Source: Polytrichum commune (lineage: Eukaryota > Streptophyta > Polytrichopsida > Polytrichales > Polytrichaceae). Taken from it: a DNA stretch of 64,000 nt. Location of the stretch: contig OX485806.1 in assembly GCA_950295325.1 (NCBI GenBank), positions 32,488,001 through 32,552,000 on the forward strand. The letters run 5' to 3'. The notes below the pieces were generated by a model, which did no database searches, was not told the origin of the DNA, and saw only the letters and a program-made list of their open reading frames with translations. This document shows, piece by piece, positions 60,058 through 64,000 of this stretch. The position numbers were made by a program, and so were the translations under genes. Each line of letters begins with the position of its first letter. The stretch's first letter is position 1.

Positions 60058-63000
60058 ATGGCGATGAGGTCCCCAGCGCGGGGTGGGACACCGGCCTACG
60101 AAGACGACGACGAAGAGGACGAACTCCTGCAACAAGCACTCGCGGAGCAAGCCGCCCGCGAAGTGAAGCATGCACCACCCAGCCGCTCTCCCATGCGCTC
60201 TCCCATGCGATCTCCCATGCGAACCAAAACGCCTCCTCCTCCGCCAAGCAAGCCCGCACCACAACCGACTAAACCTCCCCCACCGGTCACATCTGCATCC
60301 GCTGGGCCACCGAGGAGGATCCCGCCCCCAACTCCACCCAAGAGAGCCCCCCCGCAGCCACCTCCCATCGAGGATGATGACTCTGATGTGGAGATGTTGA
60401 GCATTTCGTCTGAGGATGAGGGGGTCGGGACCTCGTCCCACCGGGCTGCGACAAGGCACCAGGTGAAGCCTGCGGCACATGCAAGGGGGGTTGCGCCTGC
60501 GGCGGCAGATGACGAGGGGTTAGAGTGGGATGAGGAAGACGAGGAGGAGCCTGTGAGCTGGAACCATGTCGATCAACCTGAGGTTAGTACGGAATTCTCT
60601 CCGAGTTGGTAGTGTCTGTAGTAGGTGTTGCGGGTATAATTGAAAGGTCATGTGTCCAAATGCTTGCGGTGCTAATTTGTGAACCCCGGTTTTCCAGTTC
60701 CGGTATGCATGTCGGGAGGTTCAGAGGCCTAGGGGGATGACCGTCGTTTTTAACGAGAATTGGGCATCTTATGGCAAGATTCTTCGATTGTCAGACATGT
60801 ATGAGATTCGAGTGTTTTCCGAGTTGGTGGTGTCTGCAGTAGGTGTTGCGGGAGGAATTGAAGGTTATTTGTCCAAATGCTTGCGATGTTAATTTGTGAG
60901 CCCCGGTTTTCTAAATTCCGGAGTGCATTTTGGGACATTCAAAAGCCTCGGGGGATGACTATTGATTTAATGAGAATTGGTCATCTCATGGCAAAGATCT
61001 TCGATGGTCAGACACGTATGAGCTACGAGTTTTCTCCGAGTTAGTGGTGTCTGTAGTAGTTGTTGTCATGTGTTCAAATGCTTGCGGTGGTAATTTCTGA
61101 ACCTTCAATTTTCCTGTTTCGGTATGTATGTTGGGAGATTCAGAGGGCATCTCTTGCCAAGATTCCTCGATGGTCAGACATTTTTGAGCTTTGAGTTGGT
61201 GGTGTCTGAAGAAGGTGTTGCGGGTGGAATTGAAGGTCATGTGTGCACATGCTTGCAATGATGATTTGTGAGGCCCAATTTTCGAATTTCGTTATGCATG
61301 TTAGGAGATTCAGAGGCCTGGGGGGATGGCTATCGTTTCAACAAGAGTTGGGCATCTCATGGCAAGATTCCTCATTGAACAGACATACGAATTCTGAATT
61401 CTTCCAAGTTGGTGGTGGTGTCTGTAGCAGCAGCAGCAGTAGTAGTAGGTGTTGTGGGTGTAATTGAAGTTCGTGTGTGCACATGCTTGCGGTGTTGATT
61501 TGTGAATCCCAGTTTTCTAGTTCCGGTATGCACATTGGGAGATTTGGAGGCCTAGAGGGAAGGCCATCGGTTTAGCAATAATTGGGCATCTCATGGCATC
61601 TCATGTCATTTTTGCTCCATGGCCTGCCAGCAACAATTCTATATGATTCAAATCAGACTTTTAAACCAAGTTAAAAGGGTCTTAAAGAACAGACGATGTT
61701 TTTAAACAGTTTTGTTCTTGTGTGTGGCGTGTTTTGTTTTAGTTAGTGAGACGGGTGCGGGAAATTCGAGAGACACGAGGAGCATCAGCTGTTACACAAT
61801 TGCAAAGAGCGAGGACGGTGGTGGATCCTGTGCTGTCTCGCAGCGAAGATTTAATTGATCCATTGGGTCTTGGGTACATTTCTTGTCCTACATTCTTGCA
61901 ACACATTTGTGTATGAATTGTTATGAGATTGTGTTGTTTATGGTGAACTGCTTTGGGAAGGGTTGAAAAATTTCGTAACTTACAGTGAACTGCATGAATT
62001 GGTACAAAATTGTGCAACTTGGAGTAGACTACATGTTTCAATACAATGTACTTTGTGCCTTGTTTAGGATTTATAGTATGTCTATAATTCTTATCGAATT
62101 ATGTATTTCGACTCACTTACAGATCATGTATTGACAACTGCAGGATTATAGATGTGAGGACTTTGACGCTTGTACCAAAGTCAAAAAGTGGAGAGAGCTC
62201 TCCTTCCGTATCTGCAACTTCGTCCTCAGAGAGAGGAAGTGGTAAGCGGGGTTTCCTTCGGAGTAGGAAGTCTATGAAGATACCTGTGGTCCAAGCTCTC
62301 TCGAAAGAAGATGAGGAAAGTTCGCCCTCTTTGACAGAGCTTCCTGTTATAAGAGACCAAGCAACCAGGGGTAAGAAGATTATTTAAGAGAAGTTTTAAA
62401 TAGTTCTTGCATTGGGTTTTCAGGAGAGTGATCGTATCTTCGATCTTATGCAATGATGTACAATTGTGCACCATTCAGTCTTTATATTCCCTGAGATCAT
62501 TATTAGCATTATGTTTCTATTGTGTTTCATGAGGTTTATAAATTGTTTCTCGTGCTAGCTAACTCACACTGGTTTTTTGTGGTGCAGAGAAGGTATTGTA
62601 TCTCTCGGAGAAGTTCGACCCCAAGTTTTACCTATCTCATGTGCATCAGAATACTTCGGCCGTGGAACTGGAAGGAGCCGAAGATGCATTGAAACAGGAT
62701 TTAAAACTCCGGAATGATGAACTTAAGAAGCTTGTCAAGGAGAATTTTGATTGCTTCATTTCCTGTAAAAATACCATTGATGGTAAGTGCATGGTGCACA
62801 CTTACTCTGAATACCCTATGCACAGGTCAAATCAGGGCCAAAAAGTGCCAGATTTCATCATGTGAGTGGTTGGAGTATCTTAAAAGATGATGTAGAAATT
62901 GAGTTTTGGCAGACACATGGCCGATCAGACCTGAACGTACAGTATGTGTCCGCTATTAACGTTTAGCATCCTTAATTTGGGAAATTTGACCAACACTTGG

Positions 63001-63725
63001 TCGTCCTTTGCAGACATTCATGCAAAGCTTCAACAAATAGAGTCGAGCACGGATGGAGGTGGCACTACCCACCTCAGCAACTCTATCAAGCAGGTTGATG
63101 TTGTTGCAAATCGTGCTTTTGCTCCCCTTCTTGAGCGTCAGGTAATAATTTCATTCCTAGTTTTTTATTTTCCCTCTGTTCCCTTCTGATCATTTATGCT
63201 TGATATGCATTTGCGTGCACACAAGGACTTCAGTTTTGGCTCAGAAATTGCTAAGAAATAACTTAGGGTCCACTTCTATGGAGCGCACCAAGCACCATGG
63301 TTCAAAATAATCTTTTGGCTCCATGGGTGAGGACGTGCTCATAAAGGCTACATAGAGACTCAAAGCCTTTTAAACCCCGCCCTGATATGAGCTTGCAAGG
63401 CCGTGGATGTGGGTCCACCATAGGAGGAAGAATTTATAGGCATAAAAAAATGCTTGCCACCTCCTTGCATGGAAGTTGAATGGATGTTTCTCACCTTTGA
63501 TGGCAACTATTGCATACTAATTTCTGTTCTACACCCATTCCTTACTCCATTGTTTGTTTATGCCAGGCTCAAGTGGAGCGGATTCGGTCGGTACAGGGTA
63601 TGCTACAAAGATTCAGAACTCTCTTCAATTTGCCAAGCATCATAAGGGGTCATATTAGCAAGGGGGAGTATAATCAGGCCATTCGGGAATACAAGAAGGC
63701 TAAATCTCTGGAGCTCTATTCTCAT
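60058..63725 (+). CDS. SEC5: SEC5, exocyst complex subunit, 5' six coding exons (gene leaves the window)
   Basis: Exons fit in phase: 60058-60582, 61743-61873, 62144-62370, 62588-62782, 63014-63141 and 63567-63725 (455 residues of a protein of about 1,000-1,100 in plants). The N-terminus carries the plant SEC5 acidic motif EDELLQQALAEQAA (about residues 20-33), a proline-rich region with three SPMR repeats (about 43-55), then DDDSDVEMLSISSEDEG. Later exons give RVREIRETRGASAV, DPLGLGIIDVRTLTL, YLSEKFDPKFYLSHVHQNTS, LVKENFDCFISCKNTID, THLSNSIKQVDVVANRAF and RSVQGMLQRFRTLFNLPSII. SEC5 is a core exocyst subunit that tethers secretory vesicles at the plasma membrane. The last donor is ambiguous between 63726 and 63730. 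No exon is recognised in 63732-64000, so the next one probably lies outside. Confidence 0.95.
60590..61600 (+). repeat. Degenerate tandem array filling SEC5 intron 1
   Basis: Five units begin GAGTTGGTGGTGTCTG at 60603, 60821, 61038, 61193 and 61406 (spacing 218, 217, 155 and 213). Each continues with AGGTGTTGCGGG, AATTGAAGGTCATGTGT, CATGCTTGCGGTG, TTTGTGA, CCGGTATGCAT, AGATTCAGAGGCCT and CATCTCATGGCAAGATTC. An AGC/AGT trinucleotide run lies in unit 5 at about 61426-61449. The array begins within about 10 bases of the exon 1 donor. Confidence 0.92.
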
Positions 63726-64000
63726 GTGCGTGACAACTTACTGCTTTGGATGGCATTGTAACCTTATTGTAGATCTCTGAGTTAGAATGTCTTAATAGCT
63801 TGTAGCAGATTAATAGTTCTTTGCTTTTTTTTCTGTCCTAAAACTATGTCTTGAATAATACACTTGTATAATGTAAGTTCATTTTGTAGGAGATGTGGGA
63901 CTCGTGTCAGTGAGACGGAGTGTGATCTTGTTTTCAACCTAGTTTCTTATCTGTTTTAGGATTATGATTGTGGTTAAAATATTTCAAGACACATAAGGCA

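Noticed and set aside
1-64000. CRISPR arrays, bacterial operons or organelle DNA
   Set aside because: The tandem arrays have long degenerate units without regular spacers. Spliced nuclear genes and a CACTA element fit plant nuclear DNA.

Overview
This is nuclear DNA of a land plant. It holds four conserved plant housekeeping genes, spliceosomal introns with GT-AG borders, plant-type telo-boxes, and AT-rich intergenic DNA with transposon debris. The low gene density, the unbroken NUP205 reading frame and the repeat-filled introns are compatible with a non-seed plant such as a bryophyte or lycophyte, but that placement is weak; nothing here fixes the species.

Left part (1-20.4 kb). The left edge carries an unrecognised minus-strand reading frame that runs off the window, with another unrecognised frame upstream of it. 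A nearly complete CACTA (En/Spm) DNA transposon follows at 3852-14752, with matching termini and a TTA target-site duplication. It carries two divergent genes: a TNP2-type transposase (minus) with one apparent frameshift, and a TnpA/Transposase_24-like accessory gene (plus). Beyond it lie repeats and a cytochrome P450 relic whose heme-ligand cysteine is replaced by arginine.

Middle part (20.4-45.6 kb). A homogeneous 102-bp tandem array precedes NUP205 (inner-ring nucleoporin, plus strand, 1912 codons in a single exon). Next come TRM6 (non-catalytic subunit of the tRNA m1A58 methyltransferase, minus, 13 exons) with telo-boxes at its 5' end, and STN8 (thylakoid protein kinase, minus, 4 exons). 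STN8 intron 1 is filled by a degenerate tandem repeat, and a second recent 157-bp tandem duplication copies its exon 3 acceptor.

Right part (45.6-64 kb). About 11 kb has no recognisable gene but contains dispersed repeats, two strong hairpins and a short interstitial telomere repeat. SEC5 (exocyst subunit, plus) then begins and leaves the window after its sixth coding exon. A degenerate repeat array of about 2.6 kb lies directly upstream of its start codon and appears to be a 5'-UTR intron; a different array fills intron 1.

The genes do not form a pathway. The most distinctive theme is local tandem duplication across exon/intron borders: repeat units copy a splice acceptor with 5'-UTR sequence in SEC5, a donor with exon 1 sequence in STN8, and an acceptor with exon 3 sequence in STN8.
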